Shown here: piece after piece, positions 25,245 to 35,101 of the stretch | Layout of the letters: every line of letters begins with the position of its first letter | Position numbering within the stretch: position 1 is the stretch's first letter | From: an uncultured Gammaproteobacteria bacterium | GTDB taxonomy: Bacteria; Pseudomonadota; Gammaproteobacteria; Xanthomonadales; Xanthomonadaceae | Direction of reading: 5' to 3' | Length of the DNA: 43,225 bases | NCBI GenBank assembly: GCA_903942465.1 | Contig: CAJAPA010000040.1 | Coordinates: 1 to 43,225 of the forward strand | Made by a program: the position numbers and the translations under genes | Notes under the pieces: model-generated | What the model saw: the letters and a program-made list of their open reading frames with translations, nothing else | The model's database searches: none | What the model was told of the DNA's origin: nothing

Positions 25245-27455
25245 GTGCGCCGAACCCGTTTATTCCTTGCCTGTCTGAGCCTGCTTGCCGCCGTGGACGC
25301 GCATGCCCAGAATCAAGAAGCCGGCGGAACCAGTTGGCAATTGTGCGGCAATCCTGACACTCTGCCGCTTTTCCAGCCACTGACCGGTGACACGGTCGAC
25401 CCTGCAAGCCAGCCTGCCGATATCAGCGCGGACAATCTGGATATCGGCACGCGCGACCAGTCCCTGTTCGAAGGCAATGTCGAAGTACGCAGGGGCAGCG
25501 AATGGCTCGCCACCGATGCCTTGCGCTTCGACCATGCCGGTCAGACCTACCGTACCGAGGGACCGGTAAGGTTTCAAAACAATGCCCTGCGCATGACCGC
25601 CAAGACTGCAGAGGGCAACCAGAAAACCGGTGACATCGCGCTCAGCGGACTGAATTACCAGTTCCATGAAAGCAACGGTAACGGCAGCGCCGAAAAAGTC
25701 ATCGTGCAGAATGACGGCAGCCGCCTCACCGGTGCCAATTTCTCGACCTGTCCGAGCAATCAGCGGCAATGGCAATTCATCGCCGATGAAATCAAGGTCA
25801 ACGACAAGACCCACCAGGGGGTGGCAAAAAACGTCAAACTGGAAGTGGGTGGTGTTCCCATCCTGTGGCTGCCGGCGATGCGCTTTCCAACCGACAGTGC
25901 GCGCGCATCCGGACTGCTGTCCCCAAAAATCGGTCAGGACAGCCTGAACGGGTTTGACATTTCGGTACCGGTATACCTCAATCTGGCACCCAACTACGAC
26001 GCCACCCTGACCCCACGTTATCTGAGCGAGCGGGGCCTGATGCTCGGCACCGAATTCCGTTATCTGACCCAGAACAATGCCGGAATCTTCGATGGCAGCT
26101 ATCTTCCCGGGGATGACCTGCGGGGTGGAGACCGGTATCGCATCGGCTGGGAACACTTCACGGCAATGAACCGTGCCTGGTATTTCCAGAGCAGCCTGAA
26201 CACAGCCAGCGACGTGTATTACTTCTCCGATTTCGGCAATTCAATCACCGAAACCTCGACGGCTCTGCTGAAAAGCGAGCTGGGCTTTCACGGGCGCGGC
26301 AAGTACTGGAATCTCGACCTGACCGCCGCCAATTGGGAAATCGCCAACCCGACACAGGCGCCGGGATCGGAACCTTACCGGCGCATGCCGCGTCTGGCCT
26401 TGAGTGGCAGCAAACCCTTTCGCCCCTGGCTGGAGGCCGGTCTGAACGCGGAAGCTGTGGTTTTCGAACATGACGTTCTGAACGACGGCCGCCGCATCGA
26501 TGTCACGCCCTTCGTCAAATTCCCGCTGACTGGCGGCAACTGGTTCGCCACCCCGAGCCTGAGCTGGCGGCAGACCGAATACTGGATCGATTCCGATCCC
26601 TTCGATGTCACCGCGCCCACGCGACTGAGCCGCGGTCTGGGCATTTTCAGTCTGGATGCCGGCGCTTATTTCGAACGGCCGGCGAGCTTCGCCGGCTTGG
26701 ATTTCATCCAGACCCTCGAACCGCGCCTGTTTTACCTGAACGTGCCTTACCGCGACCAGACCGACATCCCGGCCTTCGACACCCAGCCGCTGACCTTCAT
26801 GTGGCCGTCGCTGTTCCGGGAAAACCGCTATGGCGGTGCCGACCGGCAAACCGATGCCAACCAGCTGACCACGGCACTGACCACCCGCTTCCTGAGCTCG
26901 GAATCCGGCAAGGAGCGGATGAATTTCAGTCTGGGTCGCATCACCTACTTCGACCCGCCGAAAGTGACCCTGCCCGGCGAGCCGGTCCAGCCGGCCGATG
27001 GTTCGGCGTGGGTGGCCGAGGCCAACATCCGGCTGAGTGACGAATGGCAAATCGGCGTCACCCAGCATTGGAATCCGGCCGACAGCAAGACCGAACTGTC
27101 TTCGATCCGCGGCTATTGGTCGCGCCCGAACGGACTGCAGTTCAATGCCGGATACCGTTTCCGCAAGGACTTTGCGGAACAAACCGACTTCGCCGTTGTC
27201 CTACCCATCAACGACAACTGGCGGGTGATGGGGCGTTGGAATTACTCCCTGCGCGACAACCAGAACCTCGACAGTCTGCTGGGTTTCGAATGGCGCAGCT
27301 GCTGCATGGCATTCCGGGTGTTCGGGCGCCGCTATATCCGCAGTTTCGACAGCCGCGAGAATACCGGCGTGTTCCTGGAACTCGAGCTGAACGGCCTGGG
27401 CAGCATGGGCAGCCGGCCTGAATTGTTCAAGGATAATGGTATCCTAGCGTATTGA
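25245..27455 (+). CDS. lptD: LPS-assembly outer-membrane protein LptD
   Basis: The outer-membrane barrel that, with LptE, inserts lipopolysaccharide into the outer leaflet. The 736 residues start with a signal peptide (MRRTRLFLACLSLLAAVDAHA), then an OstA-type N-domain (DNLDIGTRDQSLFEGNVEV) and a C-terminal barrel. Four cysteines, C34, C169 and adjacent C686-C687, match the disulfide pattern known in E. coli LptD. GTG 25245 is used: GGGG lies about 7 nt upstream; the ATG at 25241 is out of frame. A TAAAAT at 25211-25216 may be its -10 box. It heads lptD-surA-pdxA-rsmA. Confidence 0.95.
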   Translation: MRRTRLFLACLSLLAAVDAHAQNQEAGGTSWQLCGNPDTLPLFQPLTGDTVDPASQPADISADNLDIGTRDQSLFEGNVEVRRGSEWLATDALRFDHAGQTYRTEGPVRFQNNALRMTAKTAEGNQKTGDIALSGLNYQFHESNGNGSAEKVIVQNDGSRLTGANFSTCPSNQRQWQFIADEIKVNDKTHQGVAKNVKLEVGGVPILWLPAMRFPTDSARASGLLSPKIGQDSLNGFDISVPVYLNLAPNYDATLTPRYLSERGLMLGTEFRYLTQNNAGIFDGSYLPGDDLRGGDRYRIGWEHFTAMNRAWYFQSSLNTASDVYYFSDFGNSITETSTALLKSELGFHGRGKYWNLDLTAANWEIANPTQAPGSEPYRRMPRLALSGSKPFRPWLEAGLNAEAVVFEHDVLNDGRRIDVTPFVKFPLTGGNWFATPSLSWRQTEYWIDSDPFDVTAPTRLSRGLGIFSLDAGAYFERPASFAGLDFIQTLEPRLFYLNVPYRDQTDIPAFDTQPLTFMWPSLFRENRYGGADRQTDANQLTTALTTRFLSSESGKERMNFSLGRITYFDPPKVTLPGEPVQPADGSAWVAEANIRLSDEWQIGVTQHWNPADSKTELSSIRGYWSRPNGLQFNAGYRFRKDFAEQTDFAVVLPINDNWRVMGRWNYSLRDNQNLDSLLGFEWRSCCMAFRVFGRRYIRSFDSRENTGVFLELELNGLGSMGSRPELFKDNGILAY

Positions 27456-27502
27456 TGTTTCGACCCCGTATTTTCCGCTTTAAACCGATTCCGGAGTGTT
27501 GC

Positions 27503-28810
27503 ATGTCTGTCATCCCCAAATCCCTGGTGCTTGCCCTGCTTCTCGGCCCCGGACTCCAAGGCACCGCCCTGGCCCAGACCACACAAGCCAGTACCGCCAT
27601 CGACAGCATCGTTGCGGTCATCGATGAAGATGTCATCCTGCGCAGTGAGCTCGAGCGCGCCATCGGCAACATCAAAGCGCAGTACGCCAAGCAGGCCAAC
27701 CAGCTGCCCCCGGACAACGTGCTGGAACGTCAGGTGCTGGAACGCCTGATTCTGCAACGCCTGCAAATCAACCGCGCCAAGGATATCGGTATCCGTGTGT
27801 CCGATGGCGAACTCAACCAGGTCATCCAGAATATCGCCGGCTCCAACAAATTGACGCAGGAACAGTTCGCGCAGCGCCTGCAACAGGAAGGCATCGCGCT
27901 CGAAGACTACCGCAGCAACCTCGGTGATGAACTTCTGCAACAGCGCCTGCGCCAGAGCTATGTGCAAAGCCGCGTTCAGGTGAGTGAATCGGAGGTGGAA
28001 CAATATGTGTCCAGCCAGAAGGCCTCGGGCCCCGAAGTGCTGTTGGCCAATCTGCTCGTCGCGCTTCCTGAAAACCCCAGCCCCGATCAGGTGGCGACCG
28101 CCAAAAGCAAAATCGACGGCATCCGTGAGCTGATCGCCACCGGCAAGATGGATTTCAAAGCCGCCGCCATCCGTTACTCGGATGCCCAAAACGCCCTCGA
28201 AGGCGGCATCATCGGCTGGCGGACCTTCGACTCGATTCCGCCGCAGTTCACCACCATGATTTCGGAAATGAAAGCCGGAGATGTGTCCCAGCCGGTTCGC
28301 GGCCCCAGCGGCTACCAGCTGATTCAACTGGCCGAAACCCGGGACGCCTCCGCGGTCAAGCAGGTTGAAGAATACCGTGCCCAGGCCATTCTGATCGATC
28401 CGGTGCGCGTCGGCGGCAACGAAGTCGCGCGCCAGAAGGCGGAAGAAGTACTGTCCCGGATCGGCAAAGGCGAGGACATGGGCAAGCTGGCCAAGGAACT
28501 CTCCAGCCCCGACCTCAATGCCGAAGGCGGCGGTGTGCTCGACTGGTTTACCCAGAACCAATGGGGCACCCAGATCGGCGCGCAGATCGTCATGCTGAAA
28601 GACGGTGAGCTGTCGCCGGTCATCCAGACCGATGCCGGATTCCTGGTGATGAAGCGTCTGGGCAAGCGCTCATCGGATGCCAATGCCGAAAACAAACGCC
28701 GCGAGGCCCGCGAAGCCATCGGCCAGCGCAAGGCCGAGGAAGAATACGAACGCTTCCTGCGCCAGTTGCGCGCTGAAGCTTTCGTCGAGTCACGCCTCGC
28801 TGCGATCTGA
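27503..28810 (+). CDS. surA: Periplasmic chaperone / peptidyl-prolyl isomerase SurA
   Basis: A chaperone for outer-membrane proteins, including LptD, encoded just upstream. The 435 aa have a signal peptide (SLVLALLLGPGLQGTALAQ), the SurA N-domain (DSIVAVIDEDVILRSEL) and two parvulin-type PPIC domains (about 170-270 and 285-385, each ending in a VRGPSGYQLIQL- or TDAGFLVMKRL-type strand). ATG 27503 has GGAG 6 nt upstream. Its TGA overlaps the pdxA ATG by one base. Confidence 0.95.
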   Translation: MSVIPKSLVLALLLGPGLQGTALAQTTQASTAIDSIVAVIDEDVILRSELERAIGNIKAQYAKQANQLPPDNVLERQVLERLILQRLQINRAKDIGIRVSDGELNQVIQNIAGSNKLTQEQFAQRLQQEGIALEDYRSNLGDELLQQRLRQSYVQSRVQVSESEVEQYVSSQKASGPEVLLANLLVALPENPSPDQVATAKSKIDGIRELIATGKMDFKAAAIRYSDAQNALEGGIIGWRTFDSIPPQFTTMISEMKAGDVSQPVRGPSGYQLIQLAETRDASAVKQVEEYRAQAILIDPVRVGGNEVARQKAEEVLSRIGKGEDMGKLAKELSSPDLNAEGGGVLDWFTQNQWGTQIGAQIVMLKDGELSPVIQTDAGFLVMKRLGKRSSDANAENKRREAREAIGQRKAEEEYERFLRQLRAEAFVESRLAAI

Positions 28811-29787
28811 TGGCCGTCCGGCCGCATCTGGCATTGGTGCCCGGTGAGCCAAGCGGGATAGGACCGGAACTGTGTGTCAGGCTCGCCCAGCGGGACCATG
28901 GCTGCCGATTGACCGTACTCGCTGATCCAGATCATCTGTACACTGCTGCACAGGCCCTGAAACTCCCATTGCGCTGTAAAGCGGCCGGCGACGAATGTGC
29001 TGCCGGTGAGCTCGCCGTCCTACCCGTCACCGCGCCGATGCCGATGCGTCCCGGTCACCTTGAACCGCTCAATTCGGCACAGGTCATCGCTGCACTGCAA
29101 CGCGCCGGCCAAGGATGCCTTGAGGGCGAATTCGATGGCATGGTCACAGGACCGGTCCACAAGGCCGCAGTCAATGCCGCCGGCATACCTTATACCGGCA
29201 CCACCGAACTGTTGGCCGAACAGGCCGGCGTCGAGGTTGTGATGATGTTGGCCAACGCGCACCTGCGGGTCGCGCTGGCCACCACCCATCTGCCCCTGCG
29301 CGCGGTTGCCGACGCCATCACCCCCGTGCTCCTGGAGCGCGTTCTACGCATCACCCGAAGCGGCCTGCAGGCGCAGTTCGGCATCGCCAACCCGGAGATC
29401 CACGTGCTCGGCCTGAATCCGCATGCCGGTGAAGATGGCCTGCTTGGCCGTGAAGAAATCGAGGTCATGATTCCGGTCATGGAAAAGCTCCGGGCCGAGG
29501 GCTTCCATCTTCAAGGTCCCTTGCCGGCCGACACCGCTTTTCTGCCGGCACGCTTGGCCGAATGCGACGCCATCCTCGCCATGTACCACGACCAGGGACT
29601 GCCCGTGCTCAAATTCTCCGGTTTTGAAAGTGCCGTCAATATCACGCTCGGCCTGACCTATCCGCGCGTGGCGGTCGATCATGGCACCGCTCTGGATCTG
29701 GCTGGAACCGGCAGGGCCAGCGATGAGAGCCTTTGGCAGGCTGTGCAGTTATGCCGGAAACTGGCGCTTCAGGGAAAAGCGGCATGA
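28810..29787 (+). CDS. pdxA: 4-hydroxythreonine-4-phosphate dehydrogenase
   Basis: NAD-dependent enzyme of pyridoxal 5'-phosphate synthesis; its product condenses with deoxyxylulose 5-phosphate, made by the Dxs encoded at 11469-13331. The 325 aa include GEPSGIGPEL, DGMVTGPVHKAAVN, TTELLAEQAG, GLNPHAGEDG and MYHDQGLPVLK with VAVDHGTALDLAGTG, which carry the metal-binding histidines. It is coupled to surA (TGATG) and to rsmA (ATGA). Confidence 0.95.
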   Translation: MAVRPHLALVPGEPSGIGPELCVRLAQRDHGCRLTVLADPDHLYTAAQALKLPLRCKAAGDECAAGELAVLPVTAPMPMRPGHLEPLNSAQVIAALQRAGQGCLEGEFDGMVTGPVHKAAVNAAGIPYTGTTELLAEQAGVEVVMMLANAHLRVALATTHLPLRAVADAITPVLLERVLRITRSGLQAQFGIANPEIHVLGLNPHAGEDGLLGREEIEVMIPVMEKLRAEGFHLQGPLPADTAFLPARLAECDAILAMYHDQGLPVLKFSGFESAVNITLGLTYPRVAVDHGTALDLAGTGRASDESLWQAVQLCRKLALQGKAA

Positions 29788-30578
29788 GCCATTTCAAGGC
29801 GCCGCCGAAGAAAAACCTCGGGCAGCACTTCCTGACCGACCGCAGCATCATCGAGCATATCGTGCATTCGGTCGACCCGAAACCGGGCGATATGCTGGTG
29901 GAAATCGGCCCGGGCCAGGGCGCCATCACCTTTCCGTTGCTGAAAAAACACGGCAGTCTGACCGTCATCGAATTCGACCGGGATCTGATTACGCCGCTGA
30001 GCGAAGCCGCGCATGGCATCGGCGAACTGACCATCGTGCATAAAGACGTGTTGCAGGTCGATTTCGGCAAGCTGGCCGGCGAAAACCGCATCCGCCTGGT
30101 CGGCAACCTGCCCTACAACATCTCGACCCCGATCCTGTTCCACGTGCTCGAACACTGCACGCAGGTCCGTGACATGCATTTCATGCTGCAGAAGGAAGTG
30201 GTCGAGCGCATGGCAGCCGAACCGGGAAGCAAAGTTTACGGGCGCCTGAGCGTCATGTTGCAGGCGGTCTGCGAGGTGATTCCGCTGTTCGACGTTCCCC
30301 CGCAGAGTTTCAACCCGCCACCGAAGGTCGACTCGGCCGTAGTCCGGTTAATCCCGCGCGACCCGGCCCAGGCCGGCATCCGTGATCCGGAAATGTTCGC
30401 CGCCGTCGTGCGCGATGCCTTTGGCCAGCGCCGGAAAACCCTGCGCAACGCGTTGTCGCGTCTATGCACCGGCGAGCAGCTGCAGGCGGCCGGCATCAAG
30501 CCGGAAACCCGTGCCGAGCAGCTTCCGGTGTCGGCGTTCGTACATCTGGCGAATTTCCTGTCCGAATCCGCGGCCTGA
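29784..30578 (+). CDS. rsmA: 16S rRNA dimethyladenosine transferase
   Basis: RsmA (KsgA) dimethylates A1518 and A1519 near the 3' end of 16S rRNA. The 264 aa include KKNLGQHFLTD, the SAM motif VEIGPGQGAIT, the catalytic NLPYNIS and the C-terminal helical domain (VDSAVVRLIPR, FGQRRKTLRNAL). ATG 29784 overlaps the pdxA stop and fits the family start. In many relatives apaG follows; here apaH follows after 77 nt. Confidence 0.95.
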   Translation: MSHFKAPPKKNLGQHFLTDRSIIEHIVHSVDPKPGDMLVEIGPGQGAITFPLLKKHGSLTVIEFDRDLITPLSEAAHGIGELTIVHKDVLQVDFGKLAGENRIRLVGNLPYNISTPILFHVLEHCTQVRDMHFMLQKEVVERMAAEPGSKVYGRLSVMLQAVCEVIPLFDVPPQSFNPPPKVDSAVVRLIPRDPAQAGIRDPEMFAAVVRDAFGQRRKTLRNALSRLCTGEQLQAAGIKPETRAEQLPVSAFVHLANFLSESAA

Positions 30579-30617
30579 GCGACGGCACCTATTCAGGCGG
30601 CCATGCCGCGCCGGCGC

Positions 30618-30623
30618 TATAAT
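30618..30623 (+). promoter_or_regulatory. TATAAT -10 box before apaH
   Basis: A perfect TATAAT in the 77-nt gap between rsmA and apaH, 32 nt before the ATG. The -35 region is GC-rich with no good match. It suggests apaH has its own promoter besides any read-through from rsmA. Confidence 0.35.
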
Positions 30624-30655
30624 GGCCAGGACTGAAAATTCGGATTACCCACTCA

Positions 30656-31495
30656 ATGACAACCTATGCCATTGGTGATTTGCAGGGCTGCTACGACGTA
30701 CTGGCCCGGCTGCTGGACCATATCAAATTCGACCCGGCCCAGGACAATCTCTGGTTCTGCGGCGATCTGGTCAACCGCGGCGGCCAATCACTGGAAACGC
30801 TCAATCTCGTATACTCCCTGCGTGAACGCAGCACCGTGGTGCTCGGCAACCACGACATGTCGCTGCTGGCCATCGCCCAGCGCAGCGAAGCCGACCAGAA
30901 CAAGGTCAATCCCGATCTGCACCGGGTGCTGTTTGCAGCGGAGCGCGATGCGCTGATCGGGTGGCTGACCCGGCAGAAACTGTTCCATGTCGACCGCAAC
31001 CTCGGTTTCGCCATGGTGCATGCCGGACTTTCACCGAAATGGACGCTGGACATGGCCGCGGCGCGCGCGCGCGAAGTCGAGAAAATCCTGCAGAGTGATC
31101 AGGCGGCACGGCATCTGAAAGCGATGTACGGCAACCAGCCGAACTGGTCGCCGAAATTGAACGGCACCGACCGTTTCCGCGCCATCGTCAATATCTTCAC
31201 CCGCATGCGTTACTGCACGCCGAACGGACGCATCGGTTTCGAGGAGAAAGGCAAGCCAGGTACCCAGCAGCCGGGCTTCTATCCGTGGTTCTCGACGCCG
31301 GGCCATGCGCAACGTGAACTGCCGATTGTCTGCGGTCACTGGTCGACGCTGGGTCTGTTCATGGGCCTGGGCATTTACGCCATCGATACCGGCGCGGTCT
31401 GGGGCGGCACGCTGACGGCACTGGAGCTCGGGCCTGCGCTTCGCATCCATCAGGTCCCGGGACGCAGTGACGGGTTCAGCAAAAACCGTGACTGA
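30656..31495 (+). CDS. apaH: Symmetrical bis(5'-nucleosyl)-tetraphosphatase
   Basis: Hydrolyses Ap4A to two ADP and also removes Np4 caps from RNA. A metallophosphatase of 279 aa with the expected motifs GDLQGCYD (residues 7-14), FCGDLVNRGG, VVLGNHD, MVHAGLSPKW and CGHWSTLG. Its usual neighbour apaG is missing. It converges on folA with 3 nt between the stops. Confidence 0.95.
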   Translation: MTTYAIGDLQGCYDVLARLLDHIKFDPAQDNLWFCGDLVNRGGQSLETLNLVYSLRERSTVVLGNHDMSLLAIAQRSEADQNKVNPDLHRVLFAAERDALIGWLTRQKLFHVDRNLGFAMVHAGLSPKWTLDMAAARAREVEKILQSDQAARHLKAMYGNQPNWSPKLNGTDRFRAIVNIFTRMRYCTPNGRIGFEEKGKPGTQQPGFYPWFSTPGHAQRELPIVCGHWSTLGLFMGLGIYAIDTGAVWGGTLTALELGPALRIHQVPGRSDGFSKNRD

Positions 31496-31498
31496 GCC

Positions 31499-31996
31499 TC
31501 AGGGCAGATTCAGACGGAAGTAATCGGCAAAACGGAACCGGTGCACATGCCGTTCATCGATGCCGTGATCTTCACTGGCCGTTTCCAGCCAGTCGTTTTC
31601 ATCAAACGCCGGAAACCAGGCGTCGGCCTGGGGCAGCTCGGTATCGACATGGGTCAGATGCATCTGGCGTGCAAGAGGCAACGCCAGTGCGTAAATCTCG
31701 CCGCCGCCGATCACCATCAGCTCATGACCGCCGCACAAGGCCATCGCCTCGTCCAGTGAGCTGACCGCCTGCATGCCTTCGAACGGCACTCTGCCGCTGC
31801 GGGTCAGCACCAGATTGCGCCGATCGGGCAATGCACGACCCAGCGATTCGGCGGTTTTGCGGCCCATGAGCACGGTTTTGCCGAGAGTCAGCGTTTTGAA
31901 ACGCTTCAGATCATCCGGCAGGCGCCACGGCAAGGCATTGTCGAATCCGATGGCCTGCTTCCGGTCGACCGCGGCAATCAGGGTGATGCGGCTCAT
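31499..31996 (-). CDS. folA: Dihydrofolate reductase
   Basis: NADPH-dependent reductase regenerating tetrahydrofolate; it consumes the dihydrofolate made by ThyA, encoded just upstream. The 165 aa include [45 protein letters not shown] and [11 protein letters not shown]. It is third in lgt-thyA-folA, with an ATGA overlap to thyA. Confidence 0.96.
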   Translation of the reverse strand: MSRITLIAAVDRKQAIGFDNALPWRLPDDLKRFKTLTLGKTVLMGRKTAESLGRALPDRRNLVLTRSGRVPFEGMQAVSSLDEAMALCGGHELMVIGGGEIYALALPLARQMHLTHVDTELPQADAWFPAFDENDWLETASEDHGIDERHVHRFRFADYFRLNLP

Positions 31997-32808
31997 ACCG
32001 CAACCGGTGCCTTGATGGCCGCCTGCGGTTCGTACCCGATGATTTCGATGTCCTCGAAGGTGAAGGCGAACAGATCGGTCACCGCCGGATTCAGGCGCAG
32101 CTGTGGCAGCGGACCCGGGGTCCGGGAAAGCTGCTCGTGCACCTGTTCGAAATGGTTGCTGTAGATGTGGGCGTCCCCGAAACTGTGCACGAAATCACCG
32201 ACATCCAGATCGCAGACCTGGGCGATCATGTGCGTCAGCAGGGCGTAGCTGGCGATGTTGAACGGCACGCCAAGGAAGATGTCGGCGGAGCGTTGGTAAA
32301 GCTGGCAGCTCAGTCGCGGCCGGCCCCCGGCCTGTTTCGGTGGCGCGACATAGAACTGGAACAGGCAGTGGCAGGGCATCAAGGCCATCTGCGGCAGCTC
32401 GCCCACATTCCAGGCGCTCACGATCAAGCGTCTCGAATCGGGATTTCGGCGGATTTCACCGATCAGCCAGCTGATTTGATCAACGACCGCACCATCCTTG
32501 CCTTCCCAACTGCGCCACTGTTTGCCGTAGACAGGCCCGAGATCGCCGTTGGCATCGGCCCATTCGTCCCAGATGCTGACCTTGTTGTCCTTCAGATAGG
32601 CGATGTTGGTTTCACCTTTGAGGAACCACAGCAGCTCATGGATGATCGAACGCAGATGCAGTTTCTTGGTGGTCACCAGCGGAAACCCCTCGGAAAGGTC
32701 GAAACGCATCTGGTAACCGAATACCGAACGCGTGCCGGTTCCGGTCCGGTCGTTTTTATCCTGCCCGGTATCCATCACATGCTGCAGAAACGCGTGGTAG
32801 GTCTTCAT
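31993..32808 (-). CDS. thyA: Thymidylate synthase
   Basis: Methylates dUMP to dTMP with methylene-tetrahydrofolate, giving dihydrofolate. The 271 aa include the catalytic Cys146 in [12 protein letters not shown] (same number as in E. coli), [17 protein letters not shown] and the phosphate-binding [14 protein letters not shown] 32808 is used because it forms an ATGA overlap with the lgt stop and matches the family N-terminus. A short extra loop (PPKQAGGRP) follows the catalytic strand. Confidence 0.96.
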   Translation of the reverse strand: MKTYHAFLQHVMDTGQDKNDRTGTGTRSVFGYQMRFDLSEGFPLVTTKKLHLRSIIHELLWFLKGETNIAYLKDNKVSIWDEWADANGDLGPVYGKQWRSWEGKDGAVVDQISWLIGEIRRNPDSRRLIVSAWNVGELPQMALMPCHCLFQFYVAPPKQAGGRPRLSCQLYQRSADIFLGVPFNIASYALLTHMIAQVCDLDVGDFVHSFGDAHIYSNHFEQVHEQLSRTPGPLPQLRLNPAVTDLFAFTFEDIEIIGYEPQAAIKAPVAV

Positions 32809-33668
32809 GACTTGGGCTCCTTTTGCCGGCGCGACAAGGCCAGCAGGACAATCCCCAGCACGATCAACGGCAGTGACAGCAGTTGTCCCATGGTCAGCCA
32901 ATTCCAGGCCAGATAGCCGATGCCGGCATCGGGCTGACGGATGAACTCGACCAGGAAACGGAACACGCCGTAGCCGAGCGCGAACAGGCCGGACACGGCA
33001 TAACGCGGACGGGGTTTGCGGGAATACCAGAACAGGATGATGAACAGCAACAACCCTTCCAGCGCGGCCTGCACCAATTGCGACGGATAACGGGCGTAAC
33101 GGTCGAGCAGTCCGGATTCATGCAAAACCCGGAGCTGATCGGCGCTCTGGCTGTAAAGGTCGGCTTCCGCACGCGGGAAAATCACGCCCCAATCCTTTCC
33201 GGTATAGCGCCCCCACAGCTCACCGCCGATGTAATTACCGATGCGCCCGAACATCAGGCCCGGCGGCACCAGCGGCGCCAGGAAATCGAGAGTGTCGAAC
33301 ACATGCTTTTTGGACTGCGCCGACCAAATGGCCACGGCGGCCATTACCCCGAGCAATCCGCCGTGGAAACTCATGCCACCCTCGTTGATGCGGAGCAGAA
33401 ACATAGGATCAGCAATGAAATCGGACCAGCCATAAAACAGGACATAGCCGACCCGGCCACCGATGACCACACCGAGCATGCCGTTGAACAGCAGATCGCC
33501 GAAACGGTTTTCATCGATACCGGGGAATCGTCCTGCACGGATCCGGTATCGGCCGAGCATAAAGGCGGCGGCGAAACCGAGCAGATACATGATGCCGTAC
33601 CAATGAATGCCATGCGGCCAGAACGGCAGCGGCAGGGCGACGGGATCGATATCGTGCAGAATGGTCAT
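32805..33668 (-). CDS. lgt: Prolipoprotein diacylglyceryl transferase
   Basis: Inner-membrane enzyme that attaches diacylglycerol to lipobox cysteines, the first step of lipoprotein maturation; the LemA-type lipoprotein encoded just upstream in this window is a likely client. The 287 aa have several membrane helices and the signatures MSFHGGLLG and [17 protein letters not shown] 33668 with GGAAA upstream is preferred over an in-frame upstream GTG at 33692. Confidence 0.95.
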   Translation of the reverse strand: MTILHDIDPVALPLPFWPHGIHWYGIMYLLGFAAAFMLGRYRIRAGRFPGIDENRFGDLLFNGMLGVVIGGRVGYVLFYGWSDFIADPMFLLRINEGGMSFHGGLLGVMAAVAIWSAQSKKHVFDTLDFLAPLVPPGLMFGRIGNYIGGELWGRYTGKDWGVIFPRAEADLYSQSADQLRVLHESGLLDRYARYPSQLVQAALEGLLLFIILFWYSRKPRPRYAVSGLFALGYGVFRFLVEFIRQPDAGIGYLAWNWLTMGQLLSLPLIVLGIVLLALSRRQKEPKS

Positions 33669-33739
33669 GGAAATTTCCGCGGGTACAGACACTATTGTGC
33701 CTGAAAACGGGGAGCTGGCGCGAGCGGAATTTCAGCAAT

Positions 33740-34231
33740 TCAGAGGATGACGGGCTCGTCCGGAAGCTCTTTCGGGTTATCGGCCGCCGCCGGAAAATGC
33801 AGGGCAAGCAAGACATTGATCCGGCCCAGACAGTCCATCACCGCACGGTCCGGTACGCCATCACGCATGGCCTCGGCGAAATCGGCGCATAGCGCATCCC
33901 AGCCGGCCTGCGGGACCTTGGCGGCGATGCCACGGTCGGCGATGATTTCAACCCGGCGCTCGGCCAGTTGCAGATAGACCAGAACGCCGCTGTTCTCGGC
34001 GGTATCCCAGACTCTCAGGGCCGAGAACACCTGCTCGGCACGGCCGCGGGTATGGATACCAGCCATCAGCGCAAACGGGGAATAGCGCGCCTCGACCGCA
34101 AAACACAGTTCGCCGGCGTGGCCGCGCTCGCCTTCGGCGATGACATCCCGGATGGCTTTCATGCGCTCGACCGGAAACCAGCGGCTCAGCTGGAACCAGC
34201 CGGAAAACAGATTCTGTGCAATGCGATTCAT
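33740..34231 (-). CDS. TPM-domain protein (second copy)
   Basis: A soluble TPM-fold protein of 163 aa without a signal peptide. Visible are the N-terminal RIAQNLFSGWFQLSRWFP, GHAGELCFAVEARYS, the VWDTAENSGVLVYLQLAERRVEIIADRGI core and a helical tail. It is the third gene of lemA-TPM-TPM; ATG 34231 overlaps the stop of the upstream TPM gene by one base (TGATG). The molecular role is unknown; the TPM fold has been linked to phosphatase activity and to membrane-protein quality control in other organisms. Confidence 0.85.
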   Translation of the reverse strand: MNRIAQNLFSGWFQLSRWFPVERMKAIRDVIAEGERGHAGELCFAVEARYSPFALMAGIHTRGRAEQVFSALRVWDTAENSGVLVYLQLAERRVEIIADRGIAAKVPQAGWDALCADFAEAMRDGVPDRAVMDCLGRINVLLALHFPAAADNPKELPDEPVIL

Positions 34232-35097
34232 CACCATCCTCCCGACGCGCCGCCGCCGCCAAAACCACCACCGCCGCCGCTCCAGCCTCCCGAGCCGCCG
34301 CCCCAGCCGGAACCCCCGCCCGGGAAGGAACCCCAGCTGCCGCCGCCGGAACTGAAACGGCCCGGCCCGGCGCTGGCGATGAAAAAGGCAATCAGCGCGG
34401 CCAGAATGCCGTAGCCGAGCGTGCTGAGCACCAGGAACCCGATACTGCCGGCGACAAGGCCTGCACCGAAGCGCCGCAGAAAAACCGGTTTCATCCGGGT
34501 GCCGGCCGCCAACAGCCCGATGAACACGCCGATGAAAAGCGCGAATACACCGCCCGGCGGCGCTTGGCCTGCCTGCTCCTCCTGCAAGGGTGGCGGCAAT
34601 TCCTCGCCGTCGATCAGCTGGACCAAAGCACCGGTCGCCTCGTTGATGCCTTGGTAGTATTCGCCCTTGCGGAAATTCGGAGCCAGATATTCCCGGATGA
34701 TGCGTCCGGCTTTGGCATCGGGAATCGCGCCCTCCAGGCCGTATCCGACTTCGATCCGGACTTTCCGGTCGTCCTTGGCGATGAACAGCAGCACGCCGTC
34801 ATCGACTTTGGCACGGCCCAGCTTGTTTTTCTCGGCCACCGCCAGGGCGGCATCCTCCAGCGACTGTCCGTCCAGACTCGGAATCATGTATACCGCGACC
34901 TGGCTGCCCTTGCGCTGTTCGAATTCGGTCAAGCGCTGTTCGAGCTCGGCAATCTGTCCAGCACTCAGCGTACCGGTGCGATCAGTCACATGCTGCACCA
35001 ACTTCGGTGCCACCGCAGGAACGGCCGCGTCCTGGCTCCGGCTTTCACCGGAACCGAAAAAAAGCAGCAGAACCCAGAGCGCGAGGGCACGCGGCAT
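34231..35097 (-). CDS. TPM-domain membrane protein with glycine-rich tail (YgcG family)
   Basis: This 288-aa protein has a signal peptide (ALWVLLLFFGSGESRS), a TPM domain facing the periplasm (about 32-160: VTDRTGTLSAGQIAELEQRL, DDGVLLFIAKDDRKVRIEVGYGLEG, FRKGEYYQGINEATGAL), a proline-rich linker, two or three membrane segments (about 180-250), and a tail of about 40 residues made almost only of Gly, Ser and Trp ending GGASGGW. This layout is typical of YgcG-type proteins found beside lemA. Confidence 0.88.
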   Translation of the reverse strand: MPRALALWVLLLFFGSGESRSQDAAVPAVAPKLVQHVTDRTGTLSAGQIAELEQRLTEFEQRKGSQVAVYMIPSLDGQSLEDAALAVAEKNKLGRAKVDDGVLLFIAKDDRKVRIEVGYGLEGAIPDAKAGRIIREYLAPNFRKGEYYQGINEATGALVQLIDGEELPPPLQEEQAGQAPPGGVFALFIGVFIGLLAAGTRMKPVFLRRFGAGLVAGSIGFLVLSTLGYGILAALIAFFIASAGPGRFSSGGGSWGSFPGGGSGWGGGSGGWSGGGGGFGGGGASGGW

Positions 35098-35101
35098 GGA
35101 T

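Noticed and set aside
27332-28561. 409-codon minus-strand frame opposite surA
   Set aside because: Antisense to surA with its full domain set; no recognisable protein features.
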